Shown here: positions 39,586 through 48,919 of the stretch, in pieces
How the letters are laid out: the number at the start of each line of letters is the position of its first letter
Numbering within the stretch: the first letter of the stretch is position 1
From: Streptacidiphilus sp. 4-A2
GTDB lineage: Bacteria; Actinomycetota; Actinomycetes; Streptomycetales; Streptomycetaceae
Length of the DNA stretch: 64,000 nt
Direction of reading: 5' to 3'
Assembly: GCA_014284505.1 (NCBI GenBank)
Contig: JAAFYY010000001.1
Coordinates: 930,001 to 994,000, forward strand
Notes under the pieces: generated by a model
Databases searched by the model: none
What the model saw: only the letters and a program-made list of their open reading frames with translations
Told to the model about the DNA's origin: nothing
Program-made: the position numbers and the translations under genes

Positions 39586-40239
39586 TCAGGCCCGGAAGTC
39601 CGCCGGGCGCTCCGGCGACGCCTCGGCCAGCGCCTTGGTGACCGCGGCCACGTCGGCGGACAGCCCGTAGACCGGCGTGCCCGGCTGCTGCCGCCAGGAC
39701 TCGTCCAGACCGCCGGCGTCGACGGTGTCGAAGCCGATCTCGTCGAGGAGCGTCTGGACCACCTGCTTGGCGGCCTCGTCGTCCCCGGCGATCGGCAGCG
39801 CCACCCGGCCCGGCGTGCCCTTGGGCTGCGGCTTGTCCAGGATGTGCTGGGCGTAGGTGCCGTTGAACGCCTTGACCACGGTGTGGCCCAACTGCTCGGC
39901 GGTCCAACGGCTCTCGGTGGTGCCCTCCTCGATCTCGGCGATCCGCCCGTCGCGCTGCGGGTAGTAGTTGCCGGTGTCGATCACGGTGACCCCCTCCGCC
40001 CCGGCGAACAGCCCGGACGGGAGGCCCGGGATGCTCTTCAGCGGGATGGTCACCACCACCACGTCCGCACCGACCGGGGCCTGCTCGACGGTCACCGCCG
40101 TCGCCCCGGTCTCCGCGGCCAGCTCCGAAAGGGTCTCCGGGCCACGGCTGTTGGCGACCGAGACCTCGTGGCCGACCGCGGTGAACCTACGGGTCAGATT
40201 GCCGCCGATGTTGCCCGCGCCGATGATGCCGATCTTCAT
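39586..40239 (-). CDS. NADPH-dependent F420 reductase-like protein (Fno family)
   Basis: This intact 217-residue single Rossmann domain begins MKIGIIGAGNIGGNLTRRFTAVGHEVSVANSRGPETL, with the NADP-binding GxGxxG and the Asn-Ser-Arg phosphate contact. VVVVTIPLKSI, VIDTGNYYPQRDG, VVKAFNGTYAQHI and LPIAGDDEAAKQVVQTLLDEIGFDTVDAGGL follow. The family transfers hydride between NADPH and F420 or acts as an NADP reductase of unknown partner. It lies 98 bases upstream of the PPOX gene on the same strand. Confidence 0.85.
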   Translation of the reverse strand: MKIGIIGAGNIGGNLTRRFTAVGHEVSVANSRGPETLSELAAETGATAVTVEQAPVGADVVVVTIPLKSIPGLPSGLFAGAEGVTVIDTGNYYPQRDGRIAEIEEGTTESRWTAEQLGHTVVKAFNGTYAQHILDKPQPKGTPGRVALPIAGDDEAAKQVVQTLLDEIGFDTVDAGGLDESWRQQPGTPVYGLSADVAAVTKALAEASPERPADFRA

Positions 40240-40420
40240 GGTTGGATCCTCACTCGGTCTGTAACCCTGATCGTCTGTAGCTGTGCGGGCGACCGACCGG
40301 CCGTGATCCACGGCCGTGCCCGCCACCGGCATCGCCAACCGCCTTCCCCTGACAGGTATTCCGAGACTGGGCCGAACGGGTGGCCGGGGCACGCGAATGG
40401 CGTACGGCTAGGCTGCGCCC

Positions 40421-41281
40421 ATGGACGGAACACCCTCAGTGGAACTGCTCGACATCGCCGCCGCAGCTCTGCCCGGGATCTCGCTGGACCGGGCGGGCCT
40501 GGCCGGCGGGCAGTTCCACGAAGTGGTGCTGCTGCCCGGGACAGCCGTGGTGCGCATCGCCCGGACCCCGGCGGCGTCGGCCGCACTGCCACGCCGGGTG
40601 GAGTTGCTGCGCCGGCTGGCCGCCGCCGGGCTGCCCTTCGCCGTCCCCGAGCCACTGTCGCCGGTGGTCACCGTCGGCGGCCGCGCCGCCGTGGCGCTGA
40701 CCTGGCTGGACGGCGCGCCCGCGGCGAAGGGCGAGGGCGGGGAACCCACACAGCTGGCCGCGCTGCTGGAGGCGATGCGCGGGGTCGACCTCACTGCGCT
40801 GGCGGACGTGCTCGGCCGGCCGCACGAGTTCGCGGGCGGCGACCGCTGGGGCCAGCTGATGCTGGAGGAGGTGGTGCCGCGGATCCCGGAGGAGTGGCGG
40901 GCCGAGGCCCGGCGCCGGGTGCAGGCCGCGCTGGACCTGCCTCCGGTCACCCCCTCACTGGTGCACGGCGACCTGGGCGGCGGCAATATGCACTGGGACC
41001 CGTCCGGACGGCTGATCGGAGTGCTGGACTGGGATCTCGCGCAGCCCTTCGATCCAGCCGTCGACGCCGCCTGCCTCGCCTGGCACGGCTGGGACAGGGT
41101 CCGCGACACCGTCGACGCGCGGACCCTGGACCGGGCGGGGACCTGGTACCTCACCTTCGGCCTGGAGCAGATCACCGTCCAACTGCTCGACGGCGCGCCC
41201 GAGGAGGCAGTGGCAGCCAGGGTCCAGCGGGCCACCGCCTGGATGGCAGGCAACCACGGCTGGCGCCCACCCCACCACTGA
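40421..41281 (+). CDS. Aminoglycoside-phosphotransferase-like (APH) kinase
   Basis: This intact 286-residue protein has an APH/choline-kinase fold. Its N-lobe is GGQFHEVVLLPGTAVVRIARTP. The catalytic loop is LVHGDLGGGNMHWDPSGRLIGVLDWDLAQPFDPAVDAACLAWHGW, carrying the Brenner Asp (HGDxxxxN) and the metal-binding Asp (LDWD). The substrate cannot be inferred; members phosphorylate antibiotics, sugars or small metabolites. A TAGGCT -10 box (40409-40414) lies six bases before the ATG, suggesting a leaderless transcript. Confidence 0.88.
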   Translation: MDGTPSVELLDIAAAALPGISLDRAGLAGGQFHEVVLLPGTAVVRIARTPAASAALPRRVELLRRLAAAGLPFAVPEPLSPVVTVGGRAAVALTWLDGAPAAKGEGGEPTQLAALLEAMRGVDLTALADVLGRPHEFAGGDRWGQLMLEEVVPRIPEEWRAEARRRVQAALDLPPVTPSLVHGDLGGGNMHWDPSGRLIGVLDWDLAQPFDPAVDAACLAWHGWDRVRDTVDARTLDRAGTWYLTFGLEQITVQLLDGAPEEAVAARVQRATAWMAGNHGWRPPHH

Positions 41282-41294
41282 CCCCGCCAAAGCC

Positions 41295-42409
41295 TCAGGC
41301 CAGGCGCTCGAAGCCCGGCTTGATGACGTCCTCGATCAGCGCCAGGCGCTGGTCGAAGGGCAGGAAGGAGGACTTCATCGCGTTGACCGTGAACCACTGG
41401 ATCTCCGGCAGGGTGTAGCCGAAGGCGTCCACCAGGTGCTCGAACTCCTTGCTGAGCGTGGTCCCGGACATCAGCCGGTTGTCGGTGTTGACGGTCACCC
41501 GGAAGCGCAGCCGCCGCAGCAGCCCGATCGGGTGGTTCGCATAGGACTCGGCAGCACCGGTCTGCAGGTTCGAGGTGGGGCACATCTCCAGCGGGATCCG
41601 CTGGTCACGGACGTACTCGGCCAGCCGCCCGAGCTTGACCGTGCCGTCGTCGGCGACCGCGATGTCGTCCACGATCCGCACACCGTGGCCGAGCCGGTCG
41701 GCGCCGCAGCACTGGATGGCCTCCCAGATGGACGGCAGCCCGAAGGCCTCCCCGGCGTGGATGGTGAAGTGGTTGTTCTCCCGCTTGAGGTACTCGAAGG
41801 CGTCCAGGTGGCGGGTCGGCGGGTGGCCGATCTCCGCTCCGGCGATGTCGAAGCCGACCACGCCCAGATCGCGGTGGCGGTTGGCCAGTTCGGCGATCTC
41901 GCGGGAGCGCGCAGCGTGCCGCATGGCGGTCAGCAGCGTGCCGATCCGGATCTGCTGCCCCTTGCCACGGGCGGTCTCCTCGCCCTGGCGGAAGCCCTCG
42001 TTGACCGCGTCCACCACCTGGTCGAGGGTGAGGCCGCCCTCCAGGTGCTGCTCGGGGGCGAACCGGATCTCGGCGTAGACGACACCGTCGTCCGCGAGGT
42101 CCTCGGCGCAGTCGGCGGCGACCCGGACCAGGGCCTCGCGGTCTGCATCACGGCGCAGGTGTGGGCGAAGGTCTCCAGGTAGCGCACCAGCGAACCGGAG
42201 TCGGCGGCCTCGCGGAACCAGCGGCCCAGCTGCTCGGGGTCGGTGCTCGGCAGGCCCTGGTAACCGCTGGCGGCAGCGAGGGCGATCACGGTCTCGGGGC
42301 GCAGTCCGCCGTCGAGGTGGTCGTGCAGCAGCACCTTGGGGGCCTGGCGGATGGCGGCGGAGGTGGCGGGCTGGAGAGTGGCTGATTGAGAAGCGCTGCG
42401 GGTGTCCAT
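41295..42409 (-). CDS. add: Adenosine deaminase, one frameshift
   Basis: The enzyme converts adenosine to inosine. Zinc and catalytic motifs are all present: [13 protein letters not shown] (HxH), [17 protein letters not shown] (catalytic Glu), [11 protein letters not shown] (His), and [19 protein letters not shown], which replaces the usual NTDDP with NTDN as in many actinobacterial Add proteins. A break near 42140 separates the first ~95 residues; corrected length is ~370. Promoter TTGTCT-18-TATCTA and an AGGAGG site precede ATG 42409. It shares the substrate adenosine with the PfkB kinase at 4355 but is not linked to it. Confidence 0.93.
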
Positions 42410-42424
42410 CGCAGGATGGTACCT

Positions 42425-42470
42425 CCTACGCGCGTAGATACGCGAGGCCTACGCGTGTAGACAAGCGAGG
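42425..42470 (-). promoter_or_regulatory. Promoter of add embedded in a 23-base direct repeat
   Basis: Two adjacent 23-base units (42425-42447, 42448-42470) share CCTACGCG(C/T)GTAGA. The first contains the palindrome CTACGCGCGTAG. On the minus strand they contain TTGTCT and TATCTA at 18-base spacing plus the AGGAGG ribosome site. The repeats look like operator sites overlapping the promoter. Confidence 0.6.
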
Positions 42471-42545
42471 CACTCCCAGCGGGCGCCACGCGGCCGACCT
42501 TCCGCGCCGGACGGAGGGCCGGTCGCGCCTGGCCGGCCGCGCCGC

Positions 42546-42992
42546 TCAGCGCGCCGCGGCGCTCGCGGCAGCCTCGGCGCTCGCAGTGGCCGCGGCGATC
42601 AGCGCCTCGCCGGTCCAGGCGGTGCCGCCGAAGCCCCAGCCGCCCTCCGGGGCGTTGAGGATGTTCACCCAGGTGTCCTCGGCCCGGTGCCCGTCGACGG
42701 TCAGCGCGTCGACGACGCGGCTCGCGGCGACCACGAAGGCGGCCCGGGAGTCGACCGTGGCCAGGCCGATGTCCGGAAGCTTCAGCTCCACCATCACCAC
42801 CGGGCGGTTCACCCCGCCCGCGTAGATCCGCCCGGGCTCCAGCAGCTGCACGGTGCCGCCGACGATCGAGGTGAAGAAGTCGTTTCCGGTGAGCCCAGCG
42901 GCCTCCAGCAGCGCGGCGGTCAGCTGCGGCAGGATCTCGCGCTCGCCCGCCTCGGTGAGCACGCCGCGGGGAGCGGTGACGGTGATCGGCAT
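42546..42992 (-). CDS. Tautomerase-superfamily protein
   Basis: This intact 148-residue protein has Pro directly after Met (MPITVTAPRGVLTEAGEREILPQLTAALLEAAG), the catalytic N-terminal proline of the 4-oxalocrotonate tautomerase/MIF fold. GGTVQLLEPGRIYAGG, VVMVELKLPDIGL and WVNILNAPEGGWGFGGTAW follow. The length suggests a fused double beta-alpha-beta unit. It is divergent from a TetR regulator with an 18-bp palindrome between, so it is probably induced by its substrate. Confidence 0.82.
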   Translation of the reverse strand: MPITVTAPRGVLTEAGEREILPQLTAALLEAAGLTGNDFFTSIVGGTVQLLEPGRIYAGGVNRPVVMVELKLPDIGLATVDSRAAFVVAASRVVDALTVDGHRAEDTWVNILNAPEGGWGFGGTAWTGEALIAAATASAEAAASAAAR

Positions 42993-43030
42993 GGTGGCCT
43001 TCTCTCAGAGTTCTCTTGGCGATCTTCTCG

Positions 43031-43084
43031 CTAGTACGTACGTACTAGCCCTGCTTCGAGCATGGAGTAGGATGCACGTACTAG
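43031..43084. promoter_or_regulatory. Palindromic operators between tautomerase and tetR genes
   Basis: CTAGTACGTACGTACTAG (43031-43048) is a perfect 18-bp palindrome near the tautomerase start (42992). A half-site, ACGTACTAG (43076-43084), recurs just before the tetR start (43113), next to a TAGGAT -10 box (43068-43073). Binding by the TetR protein at both is the simple interpretation. Confidence 0.65.
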
Positions 43085-43112
43085 TCAAGCCCGGATCAGG
43101 CTGGAGGCAGCG

Positions 43113-43664
43113 ATGGCGTCCGACACCCGCTCGCGGATGGTCGAGGCCACGGTGGAGGCGCTGCAACGGCGGGGCATCGCCGGGATGTCCTTCACCGAGG
43201 TGCTGAACAGCAGCGGCGCCGCGCGTGGCGCGATCTACCACCACTTCCCCGGCGGCAAGACCCAGTTGGTCGCCGAGGCCGCCACCCGCAACGGGCAGGA
43301 CGTCCGCGCCGGCCTCGCCGCGCTCCCGGCCGACAGCCCGCGCGGCGTGGTCGAGGCCTTCCTGGCCGCCGTGCGGCCGGTGGTGCTCGCCTCGGCCGAG
43401 GGAGCCAGTTGCGCGGTGGCGGCGGTGAGCGTGGGCGCGGACCAGGACGAACTGCGGCAGGTCGCCGCCGCCGCCTTCGACTCCTGGGTGGAGCAGTTGG
43501 CGCAGCGGCTGACCAGTGCCGGGCTCGACCCCGAGCAGGCCGCCGACCTGGCCACCACCCTGATCACGCTGCTGGAGGGCGCCCAGGTGCTGTGCCGGGC
43601 GGCAGGCGGCGTGGCGCCCTTCGACCGGGCCGCCCGCACCGCGCTGGCGCTGGTCACACACTGA
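43113..43664 (+). CDS. TetR-family regulator (LmrA/YxaF type)
   Basis: This intact 183-residue protein has the HTH RMVEATVEALQRRGIAGMSFTEVLNSSGAARGAIYHHFPGGKTQLVAEA, the variant seen in the LmrA/YxaF group (GAIYHHFPGGKxQL). A helical ligand domain with SCAVAAVSVGADQDELRQVAAAAFDSW follows. It is divergent from a tautomerase gene. Repression of both genes through the CTAGTACG palindrome is likely. Confidence 0.92.
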   Translation: MASDTRSRMVEATVEALQRRGIAGMSFTEVLNSSGAARGAIYHHFPGGKTQLVAEAATRNGQDVRAGLAALPADSPRGVVEAFLAAVRPVVLASAEGASCAVAAVSVGADQDELRQVAAAAFDSWVEQLAQRLTSAGLDPEQAADLATTLITLLEGAQVLCRAAGGVAPFDRAARTALALVTH

Positions 43665-43691
43665 CCCTGCCGCCACTCCTCCGTGGGCAGC

Positions 43692-43835
43692 TCATCTGCC
43701 CTGGGACTGACCGTTCTTGAGCTCCTCCACGGCCTTCGACAGCCCCCGCGGTGCCTGCACCGGGCGGCTCGGGTCCCGCGCGCCCACCTCGCGACCACCC
43801 GCCGACACGGCTGGTACGACTGCGGCATCCCTCAT
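43692..43835 (-). CDS. Candidate 47-residue protein with its own promoter
   Basis: The frame starts MRDAAVVPAVSAGGREVGARD and ends RGLSKAVEELKNGQSQGR. It is not in any larger frame. On the minus strand a near-consensus promoter, TTGACG (43874-43869), a 17-base spacer and TATCGC (43851-43846), ends ten bases before ATG 43835, so the mRNA would be almost leaderless. The product is soluble with a charged C-terminal helix. No homology is recognised. It is low-confidence because the gap between tetR and the CHAP gene contains other overlapping short frames. Confidence 0.4.
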   Translation of the reverse strand: MRDAAVVPAVSAGGREVGARDPSRPVQAPRGLSKAVEELKNGQSQGR

Positions 43836-43845
43836 CAACTAGCAC

Positions 43846-43874
43846 GCGATAAAGGAGGTTTGACATACCGTCAA
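43846..43874 (-). promoter_or_regulatory. Near-consensus promoter for the small ORF
   Basis: TTGACG-17-TATCGC on the minus strand, within a strongly AT-rich stretch. The -35 box overlaps TGACATACCGTCA, a 4-bp inverted repeat (TGAC/GTCA) also found at 39070-39082. Confidence 0.5.
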
Positions 43875-43898
43875 GATTCCTTTAGGCGGACCGGGTGG

Positions 43899-44680
43899 TC
43901 AGACCTGGGGTGCTGCGGGGTCGGCCGGGGCTGGAGCGGCGGGGCCGTGGGACGGCAGTCCGCGCGGCGTGGTGGCGACCGGACGGGAGCGGTGCCCGGC
44001 CGCCGCCCAGTTCCAGACCTGGAGCAGGGCGTCCGGCACCAGCCGGACCAGGTGTGAGGGCGCGTAGTAGTGGTAGCCGTAGTTCAACCGGGCGTAGTTG
44101 TGCGCGTCCACGGTGGCCTCGGCGGTGGCGGTGGGGCCTGGGCGACCAATCCGGTGTGGCTGGAACTGCCGTTCGCCCCCAGATAGGTGACCACGATGTC
44201 GCCGGGCTGCGCCTGGGCCGGCTGGTCGCCGACGTCCTGCCCGATGCCGCTGTCCATCAGGTAGGCGTAGAGGTTGTTGTACTGCGGCAGCGCCGAGATC
44301 AGCAGCAGGTCGTAGACCTTGCCGTTGGGCGCGGTGTAGTCCAGGTAGTCGTTCTGCGGGTCGTTGGGGCCCAGGTTCGGCACCAGGCCGGCGGAGGCCA
44401 GCGCCCGGGCCACGAACTCCGCGCACTGGTACTGCGGCTGGGCACCGCCCGCCGGGGCCGGCGTGCTGTCGTTCCACGCGGTCCAGTTCCAGTGGGTCTG
44501 CGCGAACCGGACCTCCAGCGCGCGGGTGCCCGGATCCGTGTCCGACAGCCGGCCGCGCTCCGAGCGGTGGGCCCCCGGTCGGTCGGCGAGGGCCGGCCCG
44601 GCCAGGGCGGGCGTCCCGGCGAGGACCAGTCCGGCCACGATCACGGAGGAGGCCAGGCGCCTCCGAACGGCATACGTCAA
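43899..44680 (-). CDS. Secreted CHAP/amidase-type peptidoglycan hydrolase, one frameshift
   Basis: TTG 44680, seven bases behind AAGGAAG, gives a signal peptide (TYAVRRRLASSVIVAGLVLAGTPALAGPALA). The mature part carries the Cys-nucleophile segment YQCAEFVARALASAGLVPNLG and the His segment GDIVVTYLGANGSSSHTGLVAQ, the order and spacing of CHAP amidase/endopeptidase domains. A break near 44140 leads to VDAHNYARLNYGYHYYAPSHLVRL and a Pro-rich tail. Corrected length is ~260 residues. It probably cleaves cell-wall peptide stems. Frames further upstream lack ribosome sites. The 264-base gap to the next gene shows no other gene. Confidence 0.8.
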
Positions 44681-44944
44681 TGTGGGCTTCCTTGCGCTCG
44701 TGGTCCGCGCGGCAGTCGGGGGCCAATCAGACTGCCACATATCAGGACGAACGTAAGCCAACCTCCCCCTTGTGTTCCTGTACCACGCTCCGCCCGGCGC
44801 GTTGCGGGCCCCGGCCGGGGCCCGAATCCGGCCGGGGTGCGGATCCGGCCGACCGGCGCCGGATGGCCGGGAAGGCGCCCTTGCGCCAGGGTGCCGGGAC
44901 GCGGTGCGCTGGCTGCCGTGAGCGGATCCGAAGGGGGAAAGCAG

Positions 44945-45250
44945 ATGCGCCGAACCGCGGCCCTGATCGCGCTGGTCCTGGCCGGTGGCGGGCTGGTGGC
45001 CGGATGCACCGACAGCGCCGGTGCCGGCTGCGCGACCGGCACCTGCCAGGTGTCACTGTCGGAGGGCGGGAGCCTGACCCTGGACGGTCAGAAGCTGACC
45101 GTCGCCCATCTGGACCACAACACGATCACCTTTGACACCCACGGCATCGACCTGACCCTCAATCGCAGCACGGACCTCTCCTTCGGCCGCTACCACCTGC
45201 ACCTCGGCGGCAGCGCCGGGTCGTCGGTGAGCGTCGACGTGACCCACTGA
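44945..45250 (+). CDS. Small secreted lipoprotein
   Basis: This intact 101-residue protein has a type II signal: MRRTAALIALVLAGGGLVAGC with lipobox LVAGC. The mature part has a CATGTC segment followed by regular beta strands with Thr/Asp/His alternation (SLTLDGQKLTVAHLDHNTITFDTHGIDLTLNRS), suggesting a small beta-sheet domain displayed at the membrane surface. No family recognised. The start follows GAAGGGGGAAAGC. Confidence 0.75.
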   Translation: MRRTAALIALVLAGGGLVAGCTDSAGAGCATGTCQVSLSEGGSLTLDGQKLTVAHLDHNTITFDTHGIDLTLNRSTDLSFGRYHLHLGGSAGSSVSVDVTH

Positions 45251-45283
45251 CGCCACCGACGGCCGGCCCGGGGCCGGCCGCGG

Positions 45284-45902
45284 TCAGGCCCGGCGCTCGC
45301 GGTAGAGGTCGCGCAGCAGCGCGATCTCCGCGGCGTGGTGCACCAGTTCCTGGTTGACCCAGGCGACCACGCCGAGGAAGAGCTCCTCGGGGTCGCTGCC
45401 GCTGGGGTAGGCGCAGTGGCCCACGGTGTCCAGCGCGGCGTCGTCGGCCGCCAGCAGTGCCTCCCGCCAGGCCGAGGCGGCCCGGTCGAAGTCGGCGACC
45501 GCCCCGGCGGCGTCGCCGCTGGAGCGGTAGGCGTCCCGGGTCAGACTGTGGCCGCCGACGGTGTAGTCGGCGCGGCGGGCCAGCATCTCGCTGAGGTGGC
45601 TGAGCCGCCAGGCGATGGTGGTGAACGGCGGCGGCCAGGGCTGTTCGGAGTCGGTCGCGTCCCGCCCCAGTCGCCGGCGCCGACCAGCCCGGTCGCCCGC
45701 GCCCCGGTCCTTCCGTACGCCGCCGGACCGACCAGCAGTCCGGTACCGGCTCCCAGCGGTACTCCTCGTCGGTCATCGCCGGGATCGGGATCGGCACGCC
45801 GTTGCCGCTGTCCCCGTCGGGGCCGGTCATCCGGCGGGCGAGCCGCTCCCGGGCGAAGTCGAACTGGTCCAGCAGCGGTGCGAGGCGGGGTGGGATCGCC
45901 AT
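45284..45902 (-). CDS. DinB-superfamily protein, frameshifted
   Basis: ATG 45902 follows GGAGAGGA. The N-terminus MAIPPRLAPLLDQFDFARERLARRMTG and MTDEEYRWEPVPDCWSVR is the typical DinB/DUF664 start (tDEEyxWeP). After a break near 45700 it continues FTTIAWRLSHLSEMLARRADYTVGGHSLT, containing the metal-binding His of the four-helix bundle, and ends WVNQELVHHAAEIALLRDLYRERRA with the HHxxE metal motif. Length is ~205 residues. DinB proteins are metal-dependent thiol transferases or remain uncharacterised. Confidence 0.82.
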
Positions 45903-46141
45903 CGGGTCCTCTCCGGCTACATGCGGGCAAGGGCGGGCACGGGCAGGCACGGGCGGGTCCGCCGCCGCGACGGCGCCCCGGGTACGCTGCCACAGTGCCG
46001 CCACCGCCGCCACGGCATTCCCGCGCCGCCGCGGCGAGGTCACCCGGGCGCGCGGCAGCGGGGACCCGCCGACCGGGCGGCAGGCGGGACGGCGTAAGTT
46101 GACGATCCGACAAGCGGTCGTCGTCCGGCGAGAGGTCCCAC

Positions 46142-48909
46142 GTGCGCATCGCGTTTCCCCGGCGGTTCCCGCTCACCCGGCGGTTCACCGCGCTGCTGGC
46201 CGCGCTGGCGCTGGTCGCGCTCGCGCTCGGGCTCGGCGGCGCCGAGGCGCTGGGGCAGGACCCGCCGAAGGTGCGTCAGCAGGTGCTCAGCGTCCCGGGC
46301 GTGCCCGAGCCGGACGGGACAGCGGTGCGGCTGGACGCCACCCTCTACCTGCCGCAGTCCAGCCGCCCGCTGCCGGCGGTGGTGCTGGCCCACGGTTTCG
46401 GCGGCAGCAAGGACGACGAGGCGGCGGACGCCCTCTACCTGGCCCAGCACGGCTTTGTCGCGCTGACCTACTCCGCCCGCGGTTTCGGCCGTTCCGGCGG
46501 CCTGATCCACCTCGACTCGCCGCAGTACGAGGTGAAGGACGCCGAACGCATGATCGACCTGCTGGGCACCCTGCCCGAGGTGCTCAAGGACGGCCCGGAC
46601 GACCCCCGGGTCGGCTTCACCGGCCCCTCCTACGGCGGGGCGCTGAGTCTGCTGGTCGCCGCGTACGACCACCGGGTGGACGCCATCGCCCCGGAGATCA
46701 CCTGGAACAGCCTGGGCGGCTCGCTGTTCGGCCAGTCCGCGACCGGGCCGGGCGCCGAGGGGCCCGGGGTGTTCAAGAAGGCCTGGGCGGGGAGTTCTTC
46801 GGCTCCGGTTCGTCCGGGGTGGCCGGCTCCGCTCCGTCCGGGGGTGCCGGCAACCCCTGCGGGCGGTTCGCCACGGACATCTGCGCCGGCTACCGGGCCG
46901 CGGCCGCCGGGGACGGCACTCCCTCCCCGGGCTGCTCGCCCTGCTCGCGGCCTCCAGCCCGGCCGGGGTGCTGAACCGGATCGACGCGCCCACACTGCTC
47001 GTCCAGGGCGAGGACGACTCACTGTTCGGCCTCGACCAGGCCGACGCCAACGCTCGGGCATCGCCGCGCACGGCACGGCGGTCAAGGTCGCCTGGTATTC
47101 CGGCGGCCATGACGCGCCCGGCACCAGCGCCGAGACCGCCGAGCTGCGCTCACTGACCCTCGGCTGGTTCGACCACTACCTCAAGCACTCCGGGCCGGTG
47201 CCGTCCACCGGCTTCGACTTCACCAAGACCGGCACCAGCCTCTCGCTGGAGAGCGGCACCGTGAGCAGCTCCGTCCTCACCGCGCCCGGCTATCCCGGGC
47301 TGCCCGGAGCCCCGGCGCAGCGGCGCACGACGGTACGCCTCGAAGGGCCGGAGCAGACCGTGCTGGCCCGGCCGGGGGTTATCCGGCGGCCACCACCAGC
47401 CTGCCCGGACTGGGCCCGGCGCTGGCCCAACTGGCACGACCACACCGACGCTGGGCGCGGCGCTGGCCGGTCCGGCGGACCAGCAGGCGGTGTTCGACAG
47501 CGCCCCCTGCCGGACCGCCGTGCGGGACGTGGGCGCGGCCCGGGTCGCCCTGCGGGTCACCCCGGCCACGGCGGGCACCACGGACGCCACCCTCTTCGCC
47601 AAGCTCTACGACCTCTCCCCGGACGGCGGACGCAGCGTGCTGCCGAACGAGCTGGTCGCCCGGTCAGGCTGACCGGGCTGACCCGGCGGGCACCGGGGTC
47701 GAGGTCGCGCTGCCCGGAGTCGTGCACGACTTCCCGGCCGGGGACCGGCTGGAGCTGGTGGTGTCCACCACCGACGCGGCGTACCAGCTGCCGCAGGACC
47801 CGCGCGGCTACCGGATCGCGCTGGCCGGCGGAGGCCTGCTGAGTGTGCCGCTGGTGGCCGCGAGCACCGGCGACAGCGGGCCCGGCGACGTGCTGTGGGC
47901 GATCGCGGCCCTGGCGGCCGTGCTCGTGCTGGCCGCGGTCGGCGGATGGTGGCTGCGCCGCCGGCGCGGGCCCGGCGGCCGGATCGACCTGGACCCGGCG
48001 CTGGCCGCCACCCCGGTCAGCATCGCCGGGCTCGGCAAGGCGTACCGGGACGGCTTCCGGGCCGTCAGCGACCTCAGCTTCACCGTGGAGGCCGGGCAGG
48101 TGCTGGGTCTGCTCGGCCCCAACGGCGCGGGCAAGACCACCACCCTGCGGATGCTCACCGGGCTGATCCGGCCCAGCTCCGGGGAGATCCGGGTGTTCGG
48201 CCACCGGATCGTCCCCGGCGCGCCGGTACTGTCCCGGGTCGGCGCCTTCATCGAGGGCCCGGGCTTCCTGCCGCACCTGTCCGGGCGGGAGAACCTCACG
48301 CTGGCCTGGGCCGCCACCGGGCGGCCCGAGCAGGACGCCGACTTCACGGCCGCGCTGGAGATCGCCGGGCTGGGCAAGGACCTGGAGCGCAAGGTCCGCA
48401 ACTACAGCCAGGGCATGCGGCAGCGGCTGGCCGTGGCCCAGGCCATGCTGGGGCTGCCGGACCTGCTGATCCTGGACGAGCCCACCAACGGTCTCGACCC
48501 GCCGCAGATCCGGGAGATGCGCGAGTCGCTGCGCCGCTATGCCGCCACCGGCCGCACGGTGGTGGTCTCCAGCCATCTGCTGGCCGAGGTCGAGCAGACC
48601 TGCACCCACTGCGTGGTGATGGCCCGCGGCCGGCTGCTGGCGGCCGGCCCGGTCGCCGAGCTGATCGGCGCGGCGGCCTCGGTGCACATCGACGTCGACC
48701 AGCCGGAGCGGGCCGTCGAGCTGCTGGCCCGGCTGCCCGGGGTGCGCGAGGCCCGGACCGGGGCGGACGGCTCGCTGGTCGTCGACCTCGACCAGGTCCG
48801 GCCCGCCGAGGCGGTCCGGGCCCTGGTCGACGCCGGGCTGGCGGTCGACCGGATCGCCCCGCGCCGCCGCCTGGAGGATGTCTTCCTCGACCTGGTCCAC
48901 GAAAGCTGA
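46142..48909 (+). CDS. Fused secreted alpha/beta hydrolase - membrane helix - ABC ATPase
   Basis: ATG 46142 starts with an N-terminal membrane anchor (RFTALLAALALVALALGLGG). An S15/CocE-like alpha/beta hydrolase follows: VLAHGFGGSKDDEA, YSARGFGRSGG, nucleophile GFTGPSYGGALSLL, Asp region LLVQGEDDSLFGLDQAD, His in YSGGHDAPG. A beta-rich domain (VTPATAGTTDATLFAKLYDLS) and the helix VLWAIAALAAVLVLAAVGGWWLRRRRG come next. Then, in the same frame, there is a full ABC ATPase (Walker A LLGPNGAGKTTT, signature YSQGMRQRL, Walker B LLILDEPTNGL). Breaks near 46790, 46920, 47055, 47380, 47450 and 47670 fall in the hydrolase part only. Corrected length is ~920 residues. The permease gene follows, so hydrolase and transporter act together across the membrane. 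Confidence 0.85.
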
Positions 48910-48919
48910 GGTCCGCCAC

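Noticed and set aside
39070..43874. The 13-base sequence TGACATACCGTCA occurring at both 39070-39082 and 43861-43873
   Set aside because: A 13-mer repeated once in 64 kb is expected by chance; one copy overlaps a stop codon, and only the second lies in a credible promoter.
46142..47700. Interpreting the hydrolase part of the fusion as a decayed pseudogene
   Set aside because: Active-site regions and strand patterns are conserved across all breaks, and similar breaks affect essential genes elsewhere, pointing to sequence errors.
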